The notes: a model not told the origin generated them from the sequence alone. DNA of 64,000 nt from Ignavibacteria bacterium (GCA_016720145.1 JADJXV010000001.1:434001-498000), one strand, 5' to 3'. Counted from the stretch's first letter, positions 30,151 through 39,320 are shown. Program-made: numbers and translations.

Positions 30151-30867
30151 ATGTGTATGAATCTTCCCTGGGGAAATACCGTGATTTCAGGTGTTACAGA
30201 GCGTCATCTTGATATATTTCAACCGATTGGATTGACATTTGCTAATTCGCCCAATCTCGATTCGTTAGAATTATCATCACATCTTCAGTACTTTGCCGAT
30301 TCATTAAGTGTTGATAGGAATTGTCTTAAATTTCAAAAACAGATTCATGGAGATACGATAGCATTTATCAACAAAGATTCTATTCAACCTGAATCGGATG
30401 GAATGATAACGAATCAAAAGGGAGTTATACTCTGCGTGTTAGTTGCTGATTGTTGTGGTATTTTGCTCTATGACCAAGATAATAAAGCAGTTGGTGCACT
30501 TCATTCAGGGTGGAAAGGGACATATCTGAATATCGCTGCAAAGGGTGTAAATACTATGGTTCAGAATTTTGGTACTATTCCCGAACTCCTTAAAGCATAT
30601 TTATCGCCATGTGCATCTGAGCATAACTATCAAGTACGGAAAGATGTTGCTGAATTGTTTCCAACAGCAGTAGTACAAATCAGTGAAGAATATTACCTGT
30701 TTAATAATAGATTGCGGATTAAAGAGCAGTTATTAGAGTCCGGTCTCAAAGCAGAAAACATAACCATCAGCTCAGAATGCACGATAAGCAATACAAACTA
30801 TCATTCGTACAGGCGTGATGGTGCCAAATCAGGCAGATCATGTGTTTATATTGGATTACAACAATAG
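30151..30867 (+). CDS. pgeF: Purine nucleoside phosphorylase/laccase-domain protein (PgeF/YfiH family)
   Basis: A 238-residue member of the multicopper polyphenol oxidase/PgeF family, known to act on adenosine and inosine and to prevent misincorporation of L-Ser into peptidoglycan. Metal-binding landmarks are QKQIHGDTIAFIN (His), VADCCGILLYD (Cys), GALHSGWKGTYLNIA (His) and YLSPCASEHNYQV. The length is typical. The start ATG (30151) is 10 bases after queG; MNLPWGNTVISG two codons later is an alternative. Confidence 0.85.
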   Translation: MCMNLPWGNTVISGVTERHLDIFQPIGLTFANSPNLDSLELSSHLQYFADSLSVDRNCLKFQKQIHGDTIAFINKDSIQPESDGMITNQKGVILCVLVADCCGILLYDQDNKAVGALHSGWKGTYLNIAAKGVNTMVQNFGTIPELLKAYLSPCASEHNYQVRKDVAELFPTAVVQISEEYYLFNNRLRIKEQLLESGLKAENITISSECTISNTNYHSYRRDGAKSGRSCVYIGLQQ

Positions 30868-30893
30868 TCTATTTTGCTATTATTCAAATAGTT

Positions 30894-31646
30894 ATGAAAG
30901 CAACTATCAATCATAAGGATTTACTATTTACAGTTGATTTTTCAAAACCAATCGATATATCATTATCGATGAGGACAGATGAAAGTAATGTTGAGGCATT
31001 TTACTTACCTTCTCCTCAATTTGAACCATTTAGGTATGGAAATACAGTGTTGTCTAAGCAACAGGGCGGTGCATGTAATTGTGAAGTTCTTACTATCGCC
31101 CCACACGGCAATGGCACACATACCGAATGTGTTGGGCATATATCATTCGAAAAAATTACTATCAATCAGTGTTTGAAAGAATTTATATTTATTGCTGAGC
31201 TAGTGACAGTACAACCGGTAGAATTGAACGATGATAGCATAATTACGAAATCTTCGCTCGAATCTGTATTGCAATTTACTACAGATGCGTTAGTTATACG
31301 TACTCTTCCGAATAATGATGAGAAAGAATCATTCCATTATTCGGGTACCAATCCTGTTTATTTAGAGACATCTGCGGCAGCTTTTATAAAAGACAGGGGA
31401 GTGCAGCATCTTTTACTTGACGTTCCATCTGTCGATAAAGAAGCAGATTCCGGTGAATTACGTGCGCATCATGAATATTGGAATTACCCTACCGCTCCAA
31501 GATTTGGAGCGACAATTACTGAGTTAGTATATATTCCAAACGAAATTCCGGATGGTTTATACTTGTTAAATTTACAAATAGCATCACTTGAAACAGACGC
31601 ATCTCCAAGTAAACCAATTCTATACAAGATTGATCTATCTTTATAA
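30894..31646 (+). CDS. Cyclase-family protein (kynurenine formamidase-like)
   Basis: A 250-residue putative cyclase/kynurenine formamidase-like hydrolase. The metal-binding motif region is APHGNGTHTECVGHISFEK, a close variant of HxGTHxDxPxH in which Glu replaces Asp. DVPSVDKEADSGELRAHHEY carries the later conserved residues. The frame opens at 30840 inside pgeF, but ATG 30894 fits the family start (KATINHKDLLFTVDFSKPID). Its 3' end overlaps the 3' end of the convergent bshB1 gene by 6 bases. The substrate is unknown. Confidence 0.82.
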   Translation: MKATINHKDLLFTVDFSKPIDISLSMRTDESNVEAFYLPSPQFEPFRYGNTVLSKQQGGACNCEVLTIAPHGNGTHTECVGHISFEKITINQCLKEFIFIAELVTVQPVELNDDSIITKSSLESVLQFTTDALVIRTLPNNDEKESFHYSGTNPVYLETSAAAFIKDRGVQHLLLDVPSVDKEADSGELRAHHEYWNYPTAPRFGATITELVYIPNEIPDGLYLLNLQIASLETDASPSKPILYKIDLSL

Positions 31647-32384
31647 CCAATGAGCAAATGAGGAAAATCCAATTGGCTCGTGTGAATGAAAAGCTTCTGC
31701 ATACTCTACACCAATGAGTGCTCCAAAATACCGTGCACGCGCCTCTATCATTTCCATAAACGCTGGTTTTGAGATAAATGTTTGAGGTTGTTGAGTATTG
31801 TGTTCGCCAGCTACAAACACCTGAGATGAATATGCTCGAATAGATTCCATTTTTACCTGAAAGTAATCGCTAATATCGACATAAAAGCTCGGCTCAAAAT
31901 CGTAGGTTTGCATGTAACTAAATAATTTATCAGGTCGATGGGGGAGTTGGTGTTTACCATTAAATTCTGTTTTTATCATGGTAAGACCACTTTGAAACAC
32001 TGCTGTTCGTACTAATTTATGAACGTTTTCGTGATCAGGATGACGTTCATGCGGAGGATTACAAAGGATGATTTTTGGACGATATTGACGAATAGATCTG
32101 ATCAATGAAAGTATGTTGTCTTTCGACAGCTCGATGTTACCATCTTCCATCAATAAATTCACTCTCCCACTAACTTTTAAAATCTCGTTTGCTTTCTGTG
32201 TCTCAATCGCTCTTTGCTCGATTGTTCCTCTACTACTAAGCTCTCCAAGAGTACAATCTACGATCACTACAGTTTTTCCATTTGACGTTAGCTGCGCAAT
32301 TGTGCCTCCACAAGAAAGCTCTGCATCGTCCGGATGTGCAGCAACGACAAGCACATCGATTGAATTCTCAGGTAATGTATTCAT
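31641..32384 (-). CDS. bshB1: Bacillithiol biosynthesis deacetylase BshB1
   Basis: A 247-residue LmbE-like zinc deacetylase. The metal motif AAHPDDAELSCGGTIA is near residue 15, the partner motif PPHERHPDHENVHK near 113, and the BshB1-type block GELSSRGTIEQRAIETQKAN lies between. BshB1 removes the acetyl group from GlcNAc-malate in bacillithiol synthesis, the low-molecular-weight thiol of Firmicutes, Bacteroidota and relatives. bshA and bshC are not in the window. The gene is convergent with the cyclase gene. Confidence 0.93.
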   Translation of the reverse strand: MNTLPENSIDVLVVAAHPDDAELSCGGTIAQLTSNGKTVVIVDCTLGELSSRGTIEQRAIETQKANEILKVSGRVNLLMEDGNIELSKDNILSLIRSIRQYRPKIILCNPPHERHPDHENVHKLVRTAVFQSGLTMIKTEFNGKHQLPHRPDKLFSYMQTYDFEPSFYVDISDYFQVKMESIRAYSSQVFVAGEHNTQQPQTFISKPAFMEMIEARARYFGALIGVEYAEAFHSHEPIGFSSFAHWL

Positions 32385-32526
32385 ATTTTAGATTCTTCAC
32401 CATTATTCTTACAACATTTATCAATTAATTTTCCACAAAAATAACGCTGAAAACCCTATGTAAATCAGAATATTTGGTGATTTTATGCATAATTATTCAA
32501 TATATTTATAATTATTTAAAATAATT

Positions 32527-32557
32527 CTTGCGTATTCAAAAACTTATCGTAACTTTG
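32527..32557 (+). promoter_or_regulatory. Bacteroidota-type promoter of the RRM gene
   Basis: CTTG (32527-32530), one base off the -33 TTTG element, is followed exactly 19 bases later by TAACTTTG (32550-32557), a perfect TAnnTTTG -7 element. Transcription would begin near 32563-32565, directly at the first base of a hairpin, leaving a leader of about 100 bases before the RRM ATG. Confidence 0.6.
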
Positions 32558-32564
32558 CGACGTT

Positions 32565-32593
32565 CTGCCGTGAAGTTTGGGTGCGAGCGGCAG
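32565..32593 (+). other. 5'-leader hairpin of the RRM gene
   Basis: CTGCCG (32565-32570) and CGGCAG (32588-32593) form a perfect G+C-rich 6-base stem with a 17-base loop at the predicted 5' end of the transcript. It stands out in the AT-rich surroundings. It has no T run and cannot be a terminator there. A role in mRNA stability or temperature response is inferred only. Confidence 0.5.
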
Positions 32594-32665
32594 GTAGTTT
32601 CTCCTCTCTGTTTTAGTTAAATGTTTGGCGACGAGAAGTTTTTTTATGCACCGGAAGAGGTTTTT

Positions 32666-33031
32666 ATGAATATCTATGTAGGCAATTTGCCATACAACAC
32701 CAATGATGCTGATATGAAAGCATTGTTTGAAAATTATGGCATAGTAACTTCCACCTCGATTATTTCCGATAAGTTCACCGGAAGATCACGTGGATTCGGG
32801 TTCGTCGAAATGGCTGACGATGATCAAGCAAGACAAGCAATCGAAGCAACAAATGGCGCAGACTATAATGGTCGTGCTTTAGTTGTTAACGAAGCTAGAC
32901 CACGCGAAGAGCGTCCACGCCGTGAATTTAGCGGTGGCGGCGGTGGTGGCAATCGTGGTGGTGGCGGCGGATACGGCGGCGGCGGCGGTGAAAGACGCGG
33001 CGGCGGCGGTGGCGGACGTGATCGTTATTAA
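32666..33031 (+). CDS. Glycine-rich RRM RNA-binding protein
   Basis: A 121-residue protein with one RRM domain: RNP2 IYVGNLPY at residues 3-10 and RNP1 RGFGFVEM at about 42-49. A C-terminal tail of about 35 residues consists almost only of Gly and Arg, with a few Asn/Tyr. This is the cyanobacterial/Bacteroidota glycine-rich RNA chaperone type, often cold-induced. The frame opens upstream at 32621, but GGAAGAGG placed 5 bases before ATG 32666 and the RRM start right after it decide for 32666. A terminator follows the stop. Confidence 0.93.
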   Translation: MNIYVGNLPYNTNDADMKALFENYGIVTSTSIISDKFTGRSRGFGFVEMADDDQARQAIEATNGADYNGRALVVNEARPREERPRREFSGGGGGGNRGGGGGYGGGGGERRGGGGGGRDRY

Positions 33032-33067
33032 AAAGTACCCGAATCTCAGGTAATTTTTGAATCAAAT

Positions 33068-33105
33068 AAAAACCTTCATCCGATTATATTGGGTGAAGGT
33101 TTTTT
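33068..33105 (+). terminator. Rho-independent terminator of the RRM gene
   Basis: AAAAACCTTCA pairs with TGAAGGTTTTT around a 15-base interior with extra CC/GG pairing, ending in a TTTTTT run. It lies 37 bases after the RRM stop, so the RRM gene is probably transcribed alone. Confidence 0.88.
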
Positions 33106-33152
33106 AGTTAATATGTACTTTATTTTACATTACTACTCGAGTAACAGGTATA

Positions 33153-34187
33153 ATGATCAACAGTATTATTTCTCCACGTTCGTTGAAACTTCACATTCAA
33201 ATATTTCTACTTGATTGTATTTGGGGTGCTTACATTGCGGTTATATTTGACAGAATTATTTATCATCATGTTCTGTTAAATTCGACAGCTTCGAGTATAA
33301 CTATTTATAATATAATTAGTTATTTAGTTTTCAGCTCTGTATTTGCTTCTGTATCGTCTCTTTGTAATTGCTCTTTTTCTGCAAAAATATTCGGTCAAAA
33401 ACTCTATGGTTGGCGGGAAGCTGTTTCTCTAAATATTGCTTGGATACTTATATTGATTTCCATCATTGCAGGATGGGTTATCACCAAAATTTCTCCTATA
33501 GATTTTTTCTCATCTTAAGGATTACAAGCAGCAGGTAGAATTTTCTCTGCACTGATTTCTCCAAATTTTGATATTTTCTTTCAAGCATTATATGCACTAA
33601 TCGAAACAGTGTATATTGCTCTAATGGCTACACTTATCGCTATTCCGTTTTCATTTGTTCTTGGATTTCTTTCAGCCAGAAACCTGATGAAACATAATCC
33701 AATAACTTTTACTATTTATAATACCATCCGGTTCATTTCAAATTTCACACGATCTATCGAACCTCTCATCTGGGCAATTATATTTTCCGCTTGGGTTTAT
33801 ATTGGTCCTTTTGCAGGAATGCTCGGATTATTAATACATACTATTTCTTCACTTACGAAGCAATATTCTGAACAAATCGAAGATATTGATATCGGAACAT
33901 CAGAAGCAATAGAAGCAACAGGAGCACACCCTTTACAGGTTATTTGGTTCGCAGTCGTCCCTCAAATAATCATACCTTTCTTAAGTTTTACGATTTATCG
34001 TTGGGATATAAATGTACGAATGGCGACGATTGTCGGATTAGTCGGTGGTGGGGGAATTGGGACTATCTTAATGCAATATTTAGGACTTGCACAGTGGAAC
34101 GAAGTGGGACTAATAGTGATGATGATTGCTATCGTCGTCTGGGTGATGGATTATGTATCGGCAAGAGTGAGAGAAGCATTGATGTAA
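33153..34187 (+). CDS. PhnE-like ABC transporter permease with one in-frame stop
   Basis: A single frame of 344 codons interrupted by a lone TAA at 33516-33518; the frame itself does not change. The C-terminal two thirds are a phosphonate/phosphite-type permease: LIETVYIALMATLIAIPFSF, NFTRSIEPLIWAIIFS, the EAA-loop sequence EAIEATGAHPLQVIWFAVVP and VGGGGIGTILMQYLG. The first 120 residues contain four hydrophobic stretches that PhnE proteins do not usually show so strongly, with GQKLYGWREAVSLN between them. PhnC and PhnD partners are absent, so it is either an orphan or part of a scattered system. The stop may be a substitution (GAA or CAA to TAA) or an error. Confidence 0.72.
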
Positions 34188-34299
34188 GTAATTTGTCGAT
34201 CTATTACTTCAATCTTTTAAGAATGATAATCTTACTTTCAATATGACTAATTTATACAAAGCTTACTGTATTTTTCTTAAACATTAATTCTTACTCACA

Positions 34300-34586
34300 A
34301 TGTCAGAAATAAAAAAAACAATTGAAACGAATTATACAGCATCTGAAATGAAACTCTATATCAATCAGAATATTCTTTCAAGAAAAGAACTTAGCTCACT
34401 ATTCAAAACTGCAATCTGGTTGGTAATACGCTCAATATAGATTCAAAATTCGGGTCCGGAACAGTAGTTCTAGAAGATAAACTCATTGAAATTTCTATAA
34501 CATTGACATTATTTGGCAAATTCGCAAAGAAACAAATAGAATCTGGAATCGATGTGGGCTTTAAACAGTTAAATAGTAAAATGTAA
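34300..34586 (+). CDS. Small protein resembling polyhydroxyalkanoate-system proteins, frameshifted
   Basis: A short gene that starts MSEIKKTIETNYTASEMKL and runs into a stop at 34438. A -1 shift near 34412 restores NLVGNTLNIDSKFGSGTVVL, then LIEISITLTLFGKFAKKQIE, ending at 34584-34586. The joined product of about 94 residues has the layout of the putative polyhydroxyalkanoic acid system (PHA_gran_rgn) family: an N-terminal helix, a GNTL strand, then a helix with a hydrophobic face. The assignment is tentative. Confidence 0.45.
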
Positions 34587-34624
34587 ATGAGATATATTAG
34601 ATAAATCAATTTATACAGTGTATA

Positions 34625-35611
34625 TTATTGCCATTCTTTTGACCAGATTTCAAGTAATTCCTGTTCCCTCTGATGTGTCATGCTTTTTCCAAGAGCAGAT
34701 GTTAGAGGATCAATTGTCGAGAGCCAGTCAGCAGCCTGCAGAACAGAATCAGATAAAGTACGATGAGTAAGTCCTAGATTTATAGCTTTTGAAGTGCTAA
34801 ATGTACGATTACCATATTCTTCAGGTATCCATAACGGAAGCTCAGAATACGGTTGTACGTTGTGTTCCTTTAGAAAAAACTCAGATACCGGTATGAAACT
34901 TACTTCTGACTGTGCAATTTGATAACAAGATTCCAAAACATCTTTGAAAGTAATATTTGTATCACCATCAGCATTGAATACTCCTGTTGTTTTTTTCTCA
35001 ATCAATCGGACAATCCATTCAGCTAAGTCACGGACATCAATGAATTGTGTCGTTAAATCAAAAGCATTTGGGATGAGTATCGTACCTCCGAGTCTAATTC
35101 TATGTACCCAATAATTGAATCTACCGCTCCAGTCATTGGGTCCGACAATTAATCCTGGGCGAATCGTTAGAACTCGACCTTTAAAGTGTTTTTCACAAGT
35201 TTGCTCGCAAAGAAATTTGAGTGCGCCGTAGGTTTCACCTGATATTTCTTCAGTTGTAGTATCTACAATTTGAAGTACAGGAGCATTTTCATCTAAATGA
35301 CCTGTAACATCAGAATATACGGAAACAGAAGAGATAAATACGTAATTATCTGATAAATCAGATAGATATTGTGCGGATATATTTACGATACGTGGGACGT
35401 AACCACATGTATCAATTACTGCATCCCATTTCCGACGTTGCAATAGGTGTATATCGGTAGTTCTATCACCTCTAATTTTTTCTATGTGCGGGAAATCGTC
35501 AGGATAATGTATCCCACGATTAAAAAAAGTAACTGTATGGCCACTTTGTATCGCAGCTAATGCGATATGACGACCAAGAAATATTGAACCACCTAATAGT
35601 AAAATATTCAT
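34625..35611 (-). CDS. NAD-dependent epimerase/dehydratase family protein
   Basis: A 328-residue extended short-chain dehydrogenase/reductase. The N-terminal nucleotide-binding motif is MNILLLGGSIFLGRHIA (GGxxFxG form), and the active-site Tyr/Lys is in GETYGALKFLCE. Other conserved spots are VFISSVSVYSDVTGH and TIRPGLIVGPNDWSGR. The Rossmann variant with GGSxFLG is the one seen in bacterial isoflavone-reductase-like and chloroplast CSP41-like proteins. The substrate is unknown. The second ATG (35611) is preferred over 35620 because the beta-strand begins there. Confidence 0.88.
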   Translation of the reverse strand: MNILLLGGSIFLGRHIALAAIQSGHTVTFFNRGIHYPDDFPHIEKIRGDRTTDIHLLQRRKWDAVIDTCGYVPRIVNISAQYLSDLSDNYVFISSVSVYSDVTGHLDENAPVLQIVDTTTEEISGETYGALKFLCEQTCEKHFKGRVLTIRPGLIVGPNDWSGRFNYWVHRIRLGGTILIPNAFDLTTQFIDVRDLAEWIVRLIEKKTTGVFNADGDTNITFKDVLESCYQIAQSEVSFIPVSEFFLKEHNVQPYSELPLWIPEEYGNRTFSTSKAINLGLTHRTLSDSVLQAADWLSTIDPLTSALGKSMTHQREQELLEIWSKEWQ

Positions 35612-35686
35612 ATAGTACAAAAAAAATACATAGTAATTTCCAGCTTAGTACATCAATGTTCGAACAACTCTAATTAATTGATATGT

Positions 35687-36331
35687 ATGAAATTATTTCT
35701 TATTCTACCGTTTCTTTGGTTGATACTTTCATCCTGTAGCGGTAGCGAAACAATAACTATTCCAACAAAGAAAGGCAAAAATATGATAACATCTGCACAA
35801 ATAGATACGGCGACCTTAGGGGCTGGCTGTTTTTGGTGCGTAGAGGCTGTTTTTCAAAACCTCGATGGCGTAGAAAAGGTAATCTCAGGCTATGCCGGGG
35901 GAAATGTATCAAATCCAAGCTATAAAGAAGTTTGCAGCGGAACGACAGGTCACGCTGAGGTATGTCAGATTACTTTTAATCCACAAAAAATAAGCTATGA
36001 ACAGCTCTTAGAAGCTTTTTGGGGAACTCATGATCCTACGACACTAAACCAACAAGGAAATGACAAAGGTACACAATATAGATCAGTCGTATTTTATCAT
36101 TCAGAAGCGCAACACAAAATAGCTGATGACTATAAAAATCAATTAATTAAATCAAAAACGTGGAATGATCCGATTGTAACTGAAATAGTTCCAATTACTA
36201 AATTTTATCCTGCAGAAGATTATCATCAAAATTACTTCAATGAAAACTCAGAACAGCCTTATTGTCAATTTGTAGTTCGTCCAAAAGTAGAAAAATTTAA
36301 GAAAATGTTTAAAGAAAAACTTAAAAAATAA
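35687..36331 (+). CDS. msrA: Peptide methionine-(S)-sulfoxide reductase, lipoprotein form
   Basis: A 214-residue MsrA. The catalytic motif GAGCFWCVEAVFQ lies near residue 49, with SGYAGGNVSNPSYKEVCSG and GHAEVCQITFNP following. The N-terminus (MKLFLILPFLWLILSSCSG) is a lipoprotein signal with a lipobox ending in Cys, so the enzyme is probably membrane-anchored in the envelope and repairs oxidised periplasmic or outer-membrane proteins. A second Met-repair enzyme, for free Met-R-sulfoxide, is encoded about 5 kb away. Confidence 0.95.
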   Translation: MKLFLILPFLWLILSSCSGSETITIPTKKGKNMITSAQIDTATLGAGCFWCVEAVFQNLDGVEKVISGYAGGNVSNPSYKEVCSGTTGHAEVCQITFNPQKISYEQLLEAFWGTHDPTTLNQQGNDKGTQYRSVVFYHSEAQHKIADDYKNQLIKSKTWNDPIVTEIVPITKFYPAEDYHQNYFNENSEQPYCQFVVRPKVEKFKKMFKEKLKK

Positions 36332-36367
36332 TCTTACAACAACATTATATCGTGGTGGTTATATTAG

Positions 36368-36398
36368 AAAGGGCAGTTCGATACGAGCTGTCCTTTTT
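36368..36398 (+). terminator. Terminator of msrA
   Basis: AAAGGGCAG and CTGTCCTTT form a 9-base stem with one G.U pair and an 11-base loop, followed by more T. It lies 37 bases after the msrA stop and before the convergent TonB receptor gene, which it could also serve. Confidence 0.8.
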
Positions 36399-36461
36399 AG
36401 TTGATGTTGCATAAAAATGTAGTTGATTTGAAAAATACTTTATCTAAAGTTATCGTTTTGT

Positions 36462-38700
36462 TTAATTGAATATTCTACCGGAAACATACCTCTTAAAACT
36501 TGTCTCTACTTGTAAGGATATATGTCGAATTGGAGATAGATTACCTAATATTTCAACATAATAATAATCTAGAGCATTTCGAAAGTTCAATGTACAGGTA
36601 ATAGGCGATCCTGCGAGTGTTTGTAAGTTGAAAACAGCTCGTGCATCTACTACATGTATGGCGACACGAGCACCGGCATCCTCGACGACATTGAGTGCAG
36701 TAATCCTATCGTCAATTCTTTCAACTCGACTTATAAACCTATAATCAGCTTGGAGTTCGATGCCACTAACTATTGGTATATATAATTTATTATACCACAA
36801 AATTGATGATCGGAAGGGAAGCGTGAGTCCTTTTGTATATTCTCGAGGATTCATTACGGTGATCGAGGTTTCTAATCCTATTACATTCCCAAAAAAATGA
36901 TTTGTAGGTACATTCAATTCCCTGTACTCTCGCCCGCGTTATATTTTCAAACTTGATCTTTCCATCGAGGGTAAATTGTGGCTCAACTAATTGATAGAGT
37001 TCATTTTGAAAGTAGGCTACATCGATTGAATTCGGAGAAGACATCCATTCGAACGTGTAGCTTAGTCCTCCCTCAAAAGACCAGCTTTCCTCCGGTATCA
37101 AGCTAAGATTGGGCACCACGGTAATTCCCTGAAAACGCAAAGCTGCAAATCTCTCACCGGCCATCGGCGCTCTGAAACCTCTACCTGCAGATGCTCTGAA
37201 TTGAATCCCAAAATCGGTCGAATATGAAATCCCAAGCTTGGGATTAAATTGAATGTTACGTTCGGAACTATCTGTTTTTTCATAATCATAGCGACCTCCG
37301 GCAGTAACTATCAATTTGTCAATTCCCGAATATTCTGCCTGAGCATAACCTGAGAATATTGTTTGATGCGGCGAACCATATACAGGCGATTCGACAGTAT
37401 TCTGGACTGCATTTACGCCCGTAGTCAGGAAAAGTAAAGAGGTAAGTTGAGTTGAAAATTGGACTTCAGAATTAAATGCAGACGCTTTAGAATTGATTGC
37501 TGTCACACCGATTGCTAACTCTTCATTATGAAAATCAGTATTGTAAATGCCTGAACGAAGGACAATAAAACTTTTATTATCAAAGATATGCTTAAGCTCA
37601 ATCGCTGTTGCTAGCTTACCAGAAATTAGGCGTTCATTTATATTAGTCGTAGTTGGAGGTCTCGTAGCACTGTCTAAGCTATTCCAATAGACCCAATTAG
37701 CATGATTTTCCGTTGCAAAATTCACAAATCCGGTTAAAGTAGTAGAAGATGAAAAATCATAAGATAATTTGGAGTAAAAGTTCCATTTTTTAGTGTCATC
37801 GAATAATCGAAATGAGCGGTCATGTTTCGTACCTCCTGAAATAGTCACTCCTAATGCACCATATTTTCGTGAATAACTCACATCCACTCCATAATTTGTT
37901 GGTGGCGAGTCAAATACGTTCCATCCTTCATATTTGGGCTGTGTGTAGAATCCACCGTACGTTCTAATCTTATATTCTGGTTTTGATGTAGGATTGGTTG
38001 TGAAAATACTGACGACACCGCCAAGGGCTGAGGTTCCGTACAAAGCTGAACCCGCACCTTTAATCACTTCAATTCTATTGATATTTAGAAAAGGCAAAGC
38101 ATCAAATTTCATATCGCCATTATCGCCTGATAGCATGGGAAAACCGTCGAGTAATAGTGCAACTCGCGATCCAAGTCCCAAGGCAAATCCTGATGAACCA
38201 CGAATACTTACTTGATCTTTTGCCATATTTACACCAGGGATGTATCGCAAGGCATCGTCAATTTGAATAATATTTCGATCTTTGAGTTCTTTTGAATCAA
38301 CAACGGATATGCTAATCGGTACATCCTGCACGGCTTGCAAATGTTTACTTGCCGATACAACAACCGTCCTCAGTCGCACATCCTGAGAAACAAGTGAAAT
38401 TTGTACATCGAGAGTATCCTTATCTTTGATTGTAATGATAATCTGAGAAGGGAAGTAACCAATAAGTGATGTAGTTAGCGTGTAGGATCCTGAAGGAATT
38501 GATGAAATCGAAAATTCACCTTTTTTATTTACATAAGCACCACGAGCAGTATTATCTATTTTAACTACAGCGCCGGCGATGGTTTGTTTTGTAGCAGAAT
38601 CTATCACTGTACCTTTGAGGTAACCACCGGTAGCAGATGCAGATACTGTAGATGTTAATAACAGACATAAGAATATCCAGTATTTTGAAATTAAGTTCAT
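36462..38700 (-). CDS. TonB-dependent receptor, frameshifted in a homopolymer
   Basis: An outer-membrane receptor of about 746 residues. A signal peptide (MNLISKYWIFLCLLLTSTVSASA) is followed by a carboxypeptidase-regulatory-like domain (GGYLKGTVIDSATKQTIAGA), a plug domain (DVPISISVVDSKELKDRNII; ALRYIPGVNMAKDQVSIRG; EVIKGAGSALYGTSALGGVV) and a barrel. The first frame derails at about 36895, where a run of seven T on the minus strand has one T too many. Removing it joins YKSFF to GNVIGLETSITVMNPREYTK and the C-terminal barrel strands. GGGGA lies about 7 bases before the ATG. The plug resembles the BtuB/CirA colicin-receptor group; vitamin, metal or siderophore uptake is plausible, but no riboswitch was seen. 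It follows a lipoprotein gene with a 12-base gap. Confidence 0.9.
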
Positions 38701-38712
38701 ACGTGAATCCCC

Positions 38713-39237
38713 TTAGAATGGTTGTGGTGGAAGATTTTCAAAATCAACAAAAATATTTGCTCGGTTTTGTTTTCCTTTTTCGATAAGTATTGCAGAGGGA
38801 TTTGAGTTATCTAAAGTCAGTGAAAATACTCCAATAACACGCTGCTGTTTTGTAAGATCTAATCCATATTGCTGTACGACAGCGAGGTACACTACGTTAA
38901 TCGGAACTTCTGTAAACTCCATAGAATATAATGATGAATCAACATGCATTGGTAAGCTTTCTGCTATATTCTTAGGAGTTATGAATACATTTCCTGCTAA
39001 AATATCCTTGATTATACCTGCACTATCAGGATACGTCTTAAAACCTACCACCCTAATATAAGCAAGAGAATCCTGTGCGAATTTCCAATTTTCCTTTCCG
39101 TTTTTGTAATAAATTGTTCCGGTGAGATATGTTTTATTATCAGGATTATGTGTAAAGTTTGGTTCTAATCCTTGGCTACAGCCAACGGAGAATAAGATAA
39201 TAATTGACAAAACAAATTGTATTAAAAAGTAGTGCAT
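38713..39237 (-). CDS. Lipoprotein co-encoded with a TonB receptor, unknown function
   Basis: A 174-residue protein with a lipoprotein signal (MHYFLIQFVLSIIILFSVGC, lipobox Cys20). The mature part is beta-rich (YLTGTIYYKNGKENWKFAQD, YIRVVGFKTYPDSAGI), ending NIFVDFENLPPQPF. It is directly upstream of, and in one operon with, the TonB receptor, so it may capture the same ligand at the cell surface. No known family was recognised. Confidence 0.75.
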   Translation of the reverse strand: MHYFLIQFVLSIIILFSVGCSQGLEPNFTHNPDNKTYLTGTIYYKNGKENWKFAQDSLAYIRVVGFKTYPDSAGIIKDILAGNVFITPKNIAESLPMHVDSSLYSMEFTEVPINVVYLAVVQQYGLDLTKQQRVIGVFSLTLDNSNPSAILIEKGKQNRANIFVDFENLPPQPF

Positions 39238-39287
39238 ATCAATATTTTAAATAGGTAACATGATTATTTCTATAAGATTACAACGAA

Positions 39288-39315
39288 AAAAAGCTGTCTA
39301 ATTAGACAGCTTTTT
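39288..39315. terminator. Perfect 28-base palindrome, bidirectional terminator
   Basis: AAAAAGCTGTCTAA joined to TTAGACAGCTTTTT makes a perfect palindrome with T runs on both strands. It lies just 5 bases beyond the CCA end of the minus-strand tRNA-Leu and therefore ends the tRNA transcript. Confidence 0.88.
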
Positions 39316-39320
39316 GTAGG

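Noticed and set aside
32113..32391. A plus-strand frame inside bshB1
   Set aside because: It is an antisense shadow of a clear LmbE-family gene.
21972..33518. A reassigned or suppressed stop codon as explanation for the in-frame TAG and TAA
   Set aside because: All long intact genes use TAA, TAG and TGA as normal ends, and the two interrupted genes have different stop codons; isolated mutation or error is simpler.
36885..36900. T7 slippery run as programmed frameshift site in the third TonB receptor
   Set aside because: A run of seven T could slip, but the product of the unshifted frame ends in an unrelated tail, and similar lesions occur in many genes; one extra base is more likely.
38700..39290. 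Cobalamin or other riboswitch before the lipoprotein/TonB receptor operon
   Set aside because: The leader between the tRNA terminator and the lipoprotein start is under 60 bases and holds none of the conserved boxes.
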